From Purpureocillium takamizusanense (lineage: Eukaryota; Ascomycota; Sordariomycetes; Hypocreales; Ophiocordycipitaceae), in contig NC_063069.1 of assembly GCF_022605165.1 (NCBI RefSeq), positions 3,658,001-3,722,000 of the forward strand: a stretch of 64,000 nt of DNA. Direction: 5' to 3'. The notes beneath the pieces were generated by a model. That model was not told the DNA's origin, ran no database searches, and saw only the letters and a program-made list of their open reading frames with translations. Positions within the stretch are counted from its first letter, which is position 1. Each line of letters starts with the position of its first letter. Positions 54,872-64,000 of the stretch are shown piece by piece. The position numbers and the translations under genes are program-made.

Positions 54872-57854
54872 ATGATGGATGAAAAGAACAACACCCTGCC
54901 GCCGTACAGCGCCGTCGTGGCCCCGTCTGGCCGCTGGCCGCGGCTGCGCGGACGACATGGCTCGCCGCGTCGGCGTCGCGCTTTCAAGCTATTTGCCCTC
55001 GCGTGTCTGACGCTGCTCGTCGTCGCGCAGTGGAAGCAGATCTGGCGCTCCAACGCCCGCGCCCCGAGGCTTTCGCTGGCGAAGCTCAACGATGATCTCG
55101 CGACGTGCAAGCGCCTGCGGCACACGCCCAAGGACCCCGTCGGCCTCGGCCGTGACAGCAACGCCCGCTACATCGACGGCGCGAAGCCGACGCTCATCAA
55201 GAACGCCACTATCTGGGTCGGCGAGCCTGTCAAGGGCACCAGCGAGGGGGACGCCAGGGCCGGCAAGGGCTGGGAATGGACCACGGGCGATGTCCTCCTC
55301 GAGAACGGCCTCATCGCACGCGTGGAGACGCACATCGACACCCGTCGCCTTTCCGAGGACACGCTCGTGTACGACGCCGCGGGGAGGCAGCTCACGAGCG
55401 GCATCATCGACATGCACAGTCACACGGGCGTGGACTCACTGCCCGAGCTCAACGGCAACTCAGACACGAACGAGATGTCGGACAACATCACCCCCTGGGC
55501 GCGCTCCATCGACGCCATCTACCCCTTTGACCCCCAGATTCAGGTCATCAAGTCGGGCGGTGTCACCACGTCGCTTGTCCTGCCGGGCTCGGGCAACAAC
55601 ATGGGCGGCGAGGCCTACCTCGTCAAGCACGCCGTGGGCCGCCGCGACGGCCGCCGCGAGATCAGTGCCGCTGACATGCTGGCCGATCCGGACCGCACCT
55701 GGCGGTACATGAAGATGGCCTGCGGCGAGAACGCCAAGAATGTGCACGGCGGCATCGGGAAGCGGCCCTTTAGCCGCATGGGCGAGAGCTACGACTTCCG
55801 CCACGCCTTTGAGCGGGCGAGGGAGCTGATCCGGCGGCAAGACGACTGGTGTGAAAAGGCCGAGGCCGTAGGCGTCGAGGGCATGGGCGAGTACTTGCCG
55901 CAGGAGATCTTCTGGGAGTCTCTCGGGGCGGCCTTGCGCGGACAAGTTCACATCAACATTCACTGCTACACGGTCCCCGACCTGGAGGCCATGGTCGACC
56001 ACACCAACGAGTTTCAGTTTCCTGTCCGGGCCTTTCACCACGCCCACCAGACATATCTCGTGCCAGAGGTGAGGTTTCCTTCGCGTATTGCCCACCTTGT
56101 TCGATGAACGAGTCACCTCTAACCAGCGCGCCACCCAGATTCTGAATCGCACCTGGGGCGGCCGAACGCCATCCTCAGCCATCTTCGCCGACAACATGTA
56201 CTACAAGATGGAGGCGTATGTCGGCTCCGAGTACGCGGGCAAGTACCTGTACGACGCGGGCCTGACGCCCATCTACGTGAGCGACAACCCCGTGCTCAAC
56301 GCGCAGCACGTGCTCTTCGAGGCGGCCAAGGGGTATCGCTACGGACTGCCGTACCACGCGGCGCTGGCGGCCGTGACGACGGCCCCGGCCGACGATCTCG
56401 GCATGGGCCAGCGTCTCGGCAAGGTGAAGCCGGGCTTCGACGCCGACGTGGTTGTATGGGACAGCGACCCGCTGAGCGTGGGCGCGGCGCCCGTGCAGGT
56501 ATGGATCGACGGCACGGCGCAGTTTAAGGACCCCGTCGAGCTGCCGAAACCGCGAGACGGGCCCATCGTGCCGGACGAGGCGCTGGCGAACATTATCGAG
56601 GAACCGACGGCGTTTGCTGACGCCCTGTTTACGGGCGTTACCAAGGTGTTGCTGGCGTCCGGCCGGGATGAGCAGACGTCTTCCGATGGCAAGCCTGTCA
56701 ACGTGGTCATCGCCAAGGGCAAGATCACTTGCATCGGTCCTTGCGAACCCGAGTTCTCGGCCGCCACCGCCGCCGGCGTCAAGCCCGTGGCGCTCAAGAA
56801 TGGCTACCTCACGCATGCCTTCACCGGCGTCGCGGGAACGCTAGGTCTCAACGAGATCGACGCCGAGAGCGCGACGGACAATGGCGACAACCCGTACAAG
56901 TTCACGCGGGCCGTCGACGGGCTCCAGCTGGGCGGCAAGAAGCTGCACGCGGGCGCCAAGTACGGCGTGACGCGAGCCATCTCGGCGCCCAAGTTCACAG
57001 GCGGGCAGTCGCACCACGGGACGAGCGTCGGTTTCGTCACGACGGCGGCGACGAGCCTCGAGCGCGGCGCCGTCTTCGCCGAGGACGTGGCCGTCCACTA
57101 CACGCTGGACCTTGGGGTGCGCACCCGGGACAGCTACTCGGGCGCGTTTGGCGAGCTGCGGACCAAGCTCATGGACGCGGCGAGGGCGACGCGTGACCCT
57201 GCGGATGCGTACTCGGAGTTTGCGTACCTGCGCAGGGTCGTCAGGGGCGACATGGTGCTGGCCCTGACGATCAACAGCGCCGACGGCATCGCCACGGCGC
57301 TGCGCATCAAGACGCAGGTGGAGGATGCCCTGAGGGGGAAGACGAACGACGACGACGGCGACGACAACGGGCGACGACGCATCATCAAGATGGCCATCCT
57401 CGGCGGCGCCGAGTCGCACCTCGTGGCGGCCGAGCTCGCGGCGGCGCACGTCGGCGTCATCCTGCTCCCGCTGCAGCCGATGGCCGCGACGTGGGACACG
57501 CGCCGCACGCTGCCGGGCGCGCCGCTCACCAACGGCACCACGGTCGACGGGCTGCTCAACGCGGGCGTCACGGTGGGCGTGGGCCTGCCCGAGGACTGGC
57601 GCGTGCGCGACCTGGCGCTCGAGGCGGGCACGGCGCTCCGCAACGGCGCGGGCAGGCTGGGCGAGCGGGAGGCGCTGGCGCTCGTCGGAGGCAACATTCA
57701 CAAGATATTGGGCGTGAAGGCGGATGATGGCGATGGGGATGGTGAGGACGGTGAGAGGAGGCATTTTGTGGTTAGTGAGGGGAGTCCGCTCGAGATAGGG
57801 GGGCGGATCAAGGCGGTCGGCACGGGTAGGGGGGAGGTGCTCGTCTATGTGTGA
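54872..57854 (+). CDS. Membrane-anchored tandem amidohydrolase-family protein
   Basis: 974 residues in exons 54872-56068 and 56127-57854. A cytosolic basic head is followed by one membrane span (about 34-50, LFALACLTLLVVAQW), so a type II protein with the enzyme part outside or in the lumen. First module (about 100-540): TLIKNATIWVG, GLIARV, the metal motif IIDMHSHTGVD, a long middle, and the usual closing LGKVKPGFDADVVVWDSDPL. A second module (about 580-974) repeats the order: VNVVIAKGKITCIGP, GYLTHAFTGVAG at the metal-motif place, GNIHKILGV and VVSEGSPLEIGGRI. In the second copy the His-x-His is His-Ala-Phe, so that site is probably non-catalytic. Likely a cyclic-amide or imidazolone-type hydrolase, substrate unknown. 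Confidence 0.85.
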
Positions 57855-58563
57855 TGGGGAGGGCATGGCGTGTGCGTGTTGCAGTAATTTTAGTTCATTT
57901 ATAACGTTGCCCAAGAGTTGAGGAACTCCATCGGCGCCCATTCTCGGGACTCTTCAAGATCCATATGACTTTTGATGGTATGGCGGCATCATTGATGTGT
58001 GATAGTTGTGAAGATGGAGGACATAGGCGCTCTCGCGTCGCGACCAGGGCCGATAGTAGGGTGAGCATCGTCGGAAATCGTCGGAAGTTTGCGCCAGAGT
58101 CGCTGACTTGGAGACTACTCCGTTGAATCTCATACTAGGATCAAAGGCTAGTTTGCGTGAAACCTGAATCGCTCTAGATCGATGAGTGGATTCGAGTCGG
58201 GGCGGCCGCCCAACGCGGAGTTGCTGTTGCATGTGGTACGACACTGCCATCTCGCGCGATACGCAGCACGACATTACCAAGTTTAGCGAAGGCGCATGAT
58301 GGACTCAAATTGCACTATGGGCTCGAGCAACCCCAGCGCGCTTTATTGATTGACCGTGCTGGCTGAGGCGGCCAGCATCTGTTCAAGTCAGCGCTGATTC
58401 ACGACAGCACAAGCGATCTCCAAGACGGGAAAAGCGTAGCCGAGCCGCCAGAGATGGCACCACGAGGCGGCGCGCGCGGTCTAGTTTTAATACCTGTATT
58501 ACAAATGCGGTGCCGCGCGGTGGACCTTTGCGCGCGCGCGGCAATGACCAAAGCACGACACCT

Positions 58564-58592
58564 GGATGGATGGATGGATGAATGGATGGATG
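58564..58592. repeat. TGGA tetranucleotide microsatellite
   Basis: About seven units of TGGA/TGGATGAA type. Simple repeat. Confidence 0.85.
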
Positions 58593-58931
58593 GTGGCGCT
58601 GCTCAACGGGCGGGCGAGGCGCCGTTCCGTATTGACTCGCTGGCGGATGATGATGATGAAGCCCTGAGTAAGCGGTTCCATAAAACCCGAGCTGGCCGTT
58701 TCCGCGCCGCAGTAGTAGGAGGGGGCAGAATTCCGCGATTCCGGGGCAAGCAGCGGCGTATGAGGCTCGAGGGTCGGCTTTCTGCGTCCTGATGGTGGTG
58801 ACGGGCAATGACGCGGGACAGGACGGGATGGGAGGGGGCAGCAGATGCAGTGACGCCCTGACGGGAACATGAACCTGGCGGGGACGGCTGGTGACGCCAC
58901 CGGAGACATCTGCAGCGTAACGAAGCTAGGC

Positions 58932-58939
58932 TATAAAAA
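58932..58939 (+). promoter_or_regulatory. Candidate TATA box of the extradiol dioxygenase gene
   Basis: TATAAAAA, 154 nt before the ATG at 59086. Position fits a core promoter with a leader of roughly 120 nt. Not mapped. Confidence 0.4.
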
Positions 58940-59085
58940 TGTGGTTGGTGGTGCGTGCATGCAGTGGCTGCCCGTTTTGGTGTGAGGGGGTGGTGATCAC
59001 AGGGCGCCACGCGCAAGGCCGAGATCTGATAAAAAGACTCGACACAAGGATACATAAAGATACACTTGCTCCCCGACGACCCCCC

Positions 59086-60129
59086 ATGCTGTCCATCTCA
59101 CCCAAGCGTGCGGTGATAGTCCTGGGTCTCGGCATCGCGATCGGCCTCAAGAGATACTACGCCAACCCCAAGACCATGGCGACGACTCTTGCGCCCGCCA
59201 TCGCCCTTTCCCACGGCGGAGGTATGCTTTAACACACTGTCTCACCACTGCGTTCATCTTACCCAGGGCGAACGTGTTCCTTGAGATGCTGACACCCGGC
59301 CCTCTATCAAAAAGGCCCCCTGCCCATCCTCAACGACCCCGGCCACAAGGACATCATCTACTCCCTCAAGAACCGCGTGCCCAAGATCCTCCGCCTCGGC
59401 AGCCCGCAGCAGCCCCGGGCCATCGTCCTCGTCACCGCCCACTGGACCACCGACGCGCCCGCCGTCTCATCGGGCAAGACGCACGAGCTGCTCTACGACT
59501 ACTACGGCTTCCCGCCCGAGTCGTACGAGCTCAAGTACCCGGCCCCCGGCGAGCCCGACGTCGCCGCGCGCGTCGCCGAGGCCTTTGCCGCGCAGGGCCT
59601 CGAGCCGCAGCTCGACCCCAAGCGGCCCTGGGACCACGGCGTCTTCGTGCCCCTGAGCCTCGTCGCGCCCGCCGCCGACGTGCCCGTCGTGCAGGTCTCG
59701 GTGCTGCTCGACGAGGACCCGGACAAGCACCTGCGCATGGGCGCCGCGCTGCGGGCCCTGCGCCGCGACAACATTGCCGTCGTGGGGTCTGGGTTCGCCT
59801 CGTTCCACAACCTCGGCACCATGCGCGCCCTCAGGTCCTGGCCGCAGGACAAGCGCGCCGCGTTCAAGAAGGACTCGGATGAGTGGAACGACGCCGTGAC
59901 GCGCGCGGTGGTGGCGCCCAAGGCCTCGGACCGCTGGGATGGGATCAAGCAGTGGAGGTCGTTTGTGCATGCGGATACGATGCACCCGCGCGGCGGCGGC
60001 GAGCACTTCATGCCCCTGATTGTGTGCGTTGGCGCGGCTGAGGAGGGTGAGGAGACCAAGTTCTACAAGGACACATACTCGGGCGTAGACATTTACACAT
60101 ATTACTGGGGCGGCGAGGAGGTTCAGTGA
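59086..60129 (+). CDS. DODA-type extradiol ring-opening dioxygenase (LigB family)
   Basis: Non-haem iron dioxygenase that cleaves catechol-like rings; plant DODA opens L-DOPA, other relatives act on protocatechuate-like compounds. Exons 59086-59221 and 59315-60129; 316 residues. Seen: the family start PAIALSHGGGPLPIL (first iron ligand His, joined by the splice), VLVTAHWTTDAP (second His region), DYYGFPPESYELKYPAPG, and RPWDHGVFVPL with the catalytic His; later SFVHADTMHPRGGGEHFMPLIV. All main ligands are intact. Odd: before the catalytic part lies a hydrophobic segment (AVIVLGLGIAIGL), which would anchor the enzyme in a membrane or act as a targeting signal. A start at the second ATG (59176) would drop it and give the classical soluble length. 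Confidence 0.9.
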
Positions 60130-60286
60130 CCAGAGGGAAAGGCATAGGAGTCGTTTCTTGAGAGACCTGGGCATCATGTGTGGCGCCGTTGCTCTTCGTT
60201 TATATGCATCACCACGTATACTGTACTTTATGTGTATGTTCAATGTTGACATCTCCATGTCTCCTGGTCCACGCCTGCGATTCGTG

Positions 60287-61581
60287 TTATTGCAACTTGT
60301 CATCCGCCGCGCAGAAAAGGGTCGTATACACGCTCTTCACCATGAGAACCATGTTCATGAGCCACGCCGCCACTACCAAGACCGTCATGGCCGTCGACAC
60401 CCACAGCACCGCCTCGCTGCCCAGCTCCTGGCCCAAGTACACCGTCGACAGCGTGAAGCCGACGTTGGGAAAGATCATGGCTGCTCCCTTGGTCAGTCAC
60501 TGCTCACCCAGAAGCACACCGGCATTTGAAGCAATACAAGAAAGGAAAAAGGGCCACACTCACCCCACCAGGTGTTGTTGAAGCTCAGCTGCCACGCCCA
60601 CTGCTGCCCGTCCTCACGCTTCGCCACCATCGACGCCAGCGTGATGAGCAGCGCCAGCGCAAACAGCCACAGCTCAAACAACCACATGAAGACGCTCGTC
60701 CACGTCGCCAGCACGAGTAGCACCTCCCTGGCAGACGGGTGCACCGCAAAGTAGCCGTACCCCTCGGGCGCGGCCCTCGCCAGCCCGATGAACGCCACAA
60801 TGGTGTATCCCACGCTGCCGACGGTGATGAAGAGCCCCGGCGTGCGGCTCGCCACCGGCCACCCCTTCTCCATGAGGTGCCCAAACATCCACGTCAGGAG
60901 CATGACGCAGCCGAGCCAGCCGAAGCCCTGGTACGCGACGCCCGCCACCATCATGGGCAGGCGCTGCGCCGGCGGCTGCGACTCGACGAGCGTCCCCGCC
61001 ACGGTGCCCGTGAGCATGACGTTGTAGAAGAGCAGGAACCAGGCCGGGTGGATGCCCAGTGCCGTGACGGGTGTGAGACAGAAGATGGCCACCATGTGCG
61101 CCGTCGCCGAGACGAGCACGACGCCCGCGTACGCCCAGAAGCAGACGCGCAGCGCGACCACGAGCCAGGGCCCCGCGTGCGGCACGCCGTACCGCTGTGC
61201 GCCGATGATGACGGTCGCGACGGACAGCCAGAAGGAGCCGTAGAAGAAGCACTCGGGCGCCGCCACGAAGCTGCGCCGCAGCGTGGCCGGCGTCGTCGCC
61301 CAGCGCAGCAGCATCAGCGCGGTGAAGAGCCCCAGCAGCGCCAGGTTGAAGACGAATATGACGATGCCAATGGTCTCGAGCCCGCGGAACTGCTTCGGGC
61401 ACTCGGACAGCAGCACCGCGATGCCGCCTGTTGACTGCGTGCACGTGAACCACGACCAGTCGAAGCGCTCGTCGAGCCACCGCCGCAGCGTCCATTGCCG
61501 TCGGGGCTTCGCGTGACCGCTAGAGCCGAGGTCCGGGCCGGTCTCGGTGCCGCTGCCGTCGCTGCTGTTCGGTTGCTCCAT
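60287..61581 (-). CDS. TDT-family transporter (C4-dicarboxylate/malate or sulfite efflux type)
   Basis: Plasma-membrane carrier of the TDT superfamily, which includes yeast sulfite pump Ssu1 and fission-yeast malate transporter Mae1. Exons 61581-60564 and 60480-60287; 403 residues with about ten hydrophobic segments. The N-terminal 45 residues are polar. Seen: ECPKQFRGLETIGIVIFVFNL at the first helix, FYGSFWLSVATVI, HPAWFLLFYNVMLTGTVAG, and FNNTWW joined to IFPNVGFTLSTVYLG, a conserved family block. The acceptor before AMIFPN is doubled (GAGCAG), so two forms differing by one Ala are possible; I used the CAG. Convergent with the dioxygenase gene, 157 bp apart. Whether it moves malate or sulfite is not decidable here. 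Confidence 0.88.
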
Positions 61582-62522
61582 GACGCGGTTGCTCCTGTTG
61601 CGGCTCGGGGTGGCTGTTGTTGTTTAAAGACTTGACTGGGTGTCTCAGCCCTTTGAAGTTGCGGACCGGAGTGTCGCGTCCATCGATAGATGATCTAAGC
61701 CCGTCGCTAGGGTTGCCACGAGGGGAAAGAACAGTAGCGTCTCTCAACCAGCGCAAATTGACGAAGACACGAAGCTGGTTGATGACAGGCCGTGATTGAG
61801 ACGGAGAAAAGTCTGCACTGCTCGTCGGACATAATTCGCTGTTGGAGAGGCCCATTTGATGCTGGCACTCCGCGATGGGGTTACCCGCCGGGAAATACTA
61901 ATCTGGGGGGGAGAGGAACTAAGTTAGCCTCCCAGTATTCACTGATTAATCCCGGCGAGGGCGGAACGGCGCGCTGGCCGTCGGTGGAATCCGCCGCCAG
62001 GGTTACAGCCGCCGATTGGTCAGTCGGTTCTTGTTACGAGGCCGCGTCTACGGCTCCCAAAGATACAACCTGGCAGTGAAACGCCATGTCTTGGGTGTCA
62101 GGACCATTCGTAAGACATGCTTCCAGCACGTTCTTCCCATAGTATTCGACCACTAGGTAGCCTCCGACTCTGTTTTCTGGAGAAGTTGGCACTCAATTGG
62201 CACGATTCGCCTCTGTGAAAAGAGTCCGAGTCGAGTGATAATGCGTAGACGCAACATTGATCAATGATGGCACAGCAGTTGATGTTTGCCCAACGGCCCT
62301 TACAACTATACATCTAGTGACAACGGATGACACTCCACTCGTTGCAATAACCCCAACATCGTGTCATAAAGTCGTACATGTAGATAGAGCCTTAGCAGGT
62401 GCGATTGCACGGCGGGTAAGTCTTCAACTTGTATATATAGTGACAAGATAACGTCGGACCCCTGCAGATAGGCACCCCCCCGGTTGGGCAGCAATAATAA
62501 TAATATAACGCGATATCGTGAC
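61582..62522. other. Intergenic flank up to the transposon relic
   Basis: 940 bases with the transporter's promoter. From about 62450, C/G runs (ACCCCCCCGG) and a TAA trinucleotide run lead into the AT-rich relic; this may hold the element's terminal inverted repeat. No gene seen. Confidence 0.45.
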
Positions 62523-64000
62523 TTAACGCCACGATTGTAAAAGAAGCCTAAATAAGCCACTTTTTAGGTATATGGTCTATTAAAGCTGCTATTTAATATA
62601 GAGACTCTTAAATTTGCGCTATTGGGCTAGCCTAGCGTTAGCTACTAGGTTAAGCATACGAGCTAGCTTCTTATAGGTCTTAATAACTTACTTAATTTTC
62701 CTAAACCGATCGTTAGGATCTAGGCCGACTTTTTACTTCTTATAAGGGCGATATCGATCTAATTAATACTTTAATTACTATATACGAGCTTAGGTAGCTA
62801 TAAGAGCTATATTTTGCTTATTAAGACCGTAGCTAATTTTAGAGAAGAGGCGCCGGACCGTTCGAGTGGCCTTTCCGTATTTTACGACCTTAATAATAAA
62901 GTTATAGACTTCTTATAATCGTTCGGGTATTAAAACGTTATTAAAGTTATCGTATAACCGTTTATTTAGCGTCTTATATGCCTATAGTAGCGAGACTATA
63001 TCTTATAAGATAAGCCTATTTATAAGAGGCTTAGCTATATTGACTAGCTATAGACCTAACTTACGCTAGCTATTAAGGATCGTTTTTTATATTAAGCTAG
63101 TCTACCGGGCCTTAAAATAAGCCGTTAAGAAAAGAGCTTTATTAATTAGGCTATTATCGTTATATAAGACCTATATCTTAAGCTCCTTCCTATATACTAA
63201 TTTAATCGGCCTAAAATAAGAGATATTAAGTAGCTATAAGATATGCGATATATATGCCGGTAGGAAAAGAAGGTATATATTATATTTAAAGTATTCGAAT
63301 ATAAAATCGTCGGTCTAATGACTTCTATAGCTATTTACGATTAAAAGTCTCCGTTTATTTAGCGTCGTTTATATTTGCGGGATAAAGACTTCTTTAAGCT
63401 AGTCTAGAGCTATAGAATCGTTAGTCTAGCCCTTTACCGTTATAGTAAAGTTCTAGTTATATAAAGAGCTAAGTTCGTCGGGAAACTATTATTATTGAAG
63501 GTCCTAGCCTTTAAAGATTACGAGAAGCATTAAGGCCCGGCCGGCTACTAAAACGTATTCGATAATTATAGTCTAATAACGTAATCTAATACGCTTTCGG
63601 ATAGTTAAGACCTTATTTACCCGGCTAAGTATAAGGCTATTATAACCGAGCCCTTCTAAGATGCCTATTTTATCTATATTATATCGGTCTTTTAGGTAGA
63701 TAGCCTAGATTATAGGAAGGCTTAGTAATTAGAATTAGTCTCGGATACGTAAGGTTGATATACCGTTAATATAAGTTAAGTTAATAGACCTACTTTTTAT
63801 CGTCTAGACCTCTAGGTTTCGCCGTAAAAAGCTATTAATCTAGTTCTTGCCGAGAGGTTAAAGGTCTCTACTAGCTTAAAGGACCTAGCTAGCGAAGGTC
63901 TTGAGTTGTAGATGCGTTAGAGGGAACCTTAAGGCGTCTTGAGTAATAGCCTAGTCTTTAAGATGTCTCTCTTGGTCTTGAGATAGCCTTTAATTAGCTT
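62523..64000 (-). mobile_element. RIP-mutated pogo-type (Tc1/mariner) DDE transposase relic, continues past the window
   Basis: Read on the minus strand, one frame from 63998 to a stop at 62525-62523 (492 codons) gives a recognisable pogo/Fot1-like transposase once its many TAG/TAA codons are passed over. Blocks in order: PLGKN-INSFLRRN (CENPB-type DNA-binding end), RYNIDKIGILEGLGYNS (first DDE Asp), RALMLLVIFKG, LLIVNSYRSH (second catalytic position, Asp now Asn), LYLLFLPAYISHIL, then a C-terminal RYRPYKK. Start and end share one frame, so no net indel. Stops are TAA or TAG only, and CpA and TpG are almost absent (in 62881-63180 I count no CA and two TG). That is the pattern left by RIP. The N-terminus and 5' end lie to the right of the window. 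Confidence 0.88.

Larger units (their letters stand above)
57855..59085. other. Intergenic, amidohydrolase to extradiol dioxygenase
   Basis: 1.23 kb with a TGGA microsatellite (58564-58592) and a TATA-like box for the next gene. Open frames up to 150 codons show no signature. Confidence 0.5.

Noticed and set aside
1..64000. CRISPR arrays, bacterial-type operons, riboswitches and tRNA or rRNA genes
   Set aside because: None found by eye; regular spaced repeats are absent and the genome is eukaryotic.

Overview
The window is nuclear DNA of a filamentous ascomycete. Genes are spliced, with many 50-150 nt introns carrying GT..AG ends. Coding GC is high. Gene content is typical of Pezizomycotina: Zn2Cys6 regulators, a GH15 glucoamylase with a starch-binding domain, a P450, a TDT-type transporter and a RIP-like transposon relic. 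A Sordariomycete, possibly Hypocreales, is my inference; no rRNA or marker gene is present to fix it. All gene models were built by hand from reading frames, splice signals and remembered family signatures; no database search was run.

Layout. 0-8.5 kb: a 2-oxoglutarate/Fe(II) oxygenase cut by the left edge, a three-exon P450, a secreted glucoamylase and an amidoligase-like protein that has lost key residues. 10-20 kb: housekeeping genes for nucleotides and DNA (adenylosuccinate synthetase, DNA ligase IV, uracil phosphoribosyltransferase), then a large deaminase-fold protein. 20-33.8 kb: a two-domain fluoride exporter, a MYND zinc-finger protein, a six-exon amidase, a Zn2Cys6 regulator with overlapping upstream ATGs, and an M24-type peptidase. 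33.8-46 kb is the gene-poor, accessory-looking part: a small secreted protein built from three cysteine repeats, a secreted protein with a C-terminal hydrophobic anchor, an eight-exon Zn2Cys6 regulator whose zinc cluster is split over two exons, and a decayed ABC-transporter nucleotide-binding domain. 46-61.6 kb: mitochondrial-type flavohemoglobin, glutathione S-transferase, APH-like kinase, F-box/ankyrin protein, a 6PGDH/3-hydroxyisobutyrate dehydrogenase-like reductase, a membrane-anchored double amidohydrolase, a DODA-type extradiol dioxygenase and a TDT transporter. 62.5 kb to the end: an AT-rich relic of a pogo-type (Tc1/mariner) transposase on the minus strand, with in-frame TAA/TAG stops and almost no CpA or TpG, the mark of repeat-induced point mutation (RIP).

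How the genes relate. There is no evident operon-like pathway. The oxygenase-P450 pair may be the right flank of a biosynthetic cluster that continues to the left. Flavohemoglobin (NO detoxification) and GST are convergent neighbours and could both serve stress defence. Most other neighbours look functionally independent. The least described items are the cysteine-repeat secreted protein, the amidoligase-like pseudoenzyme, the deaminase-fold protein and the tandem amidohydrolase with a degenerate second half.
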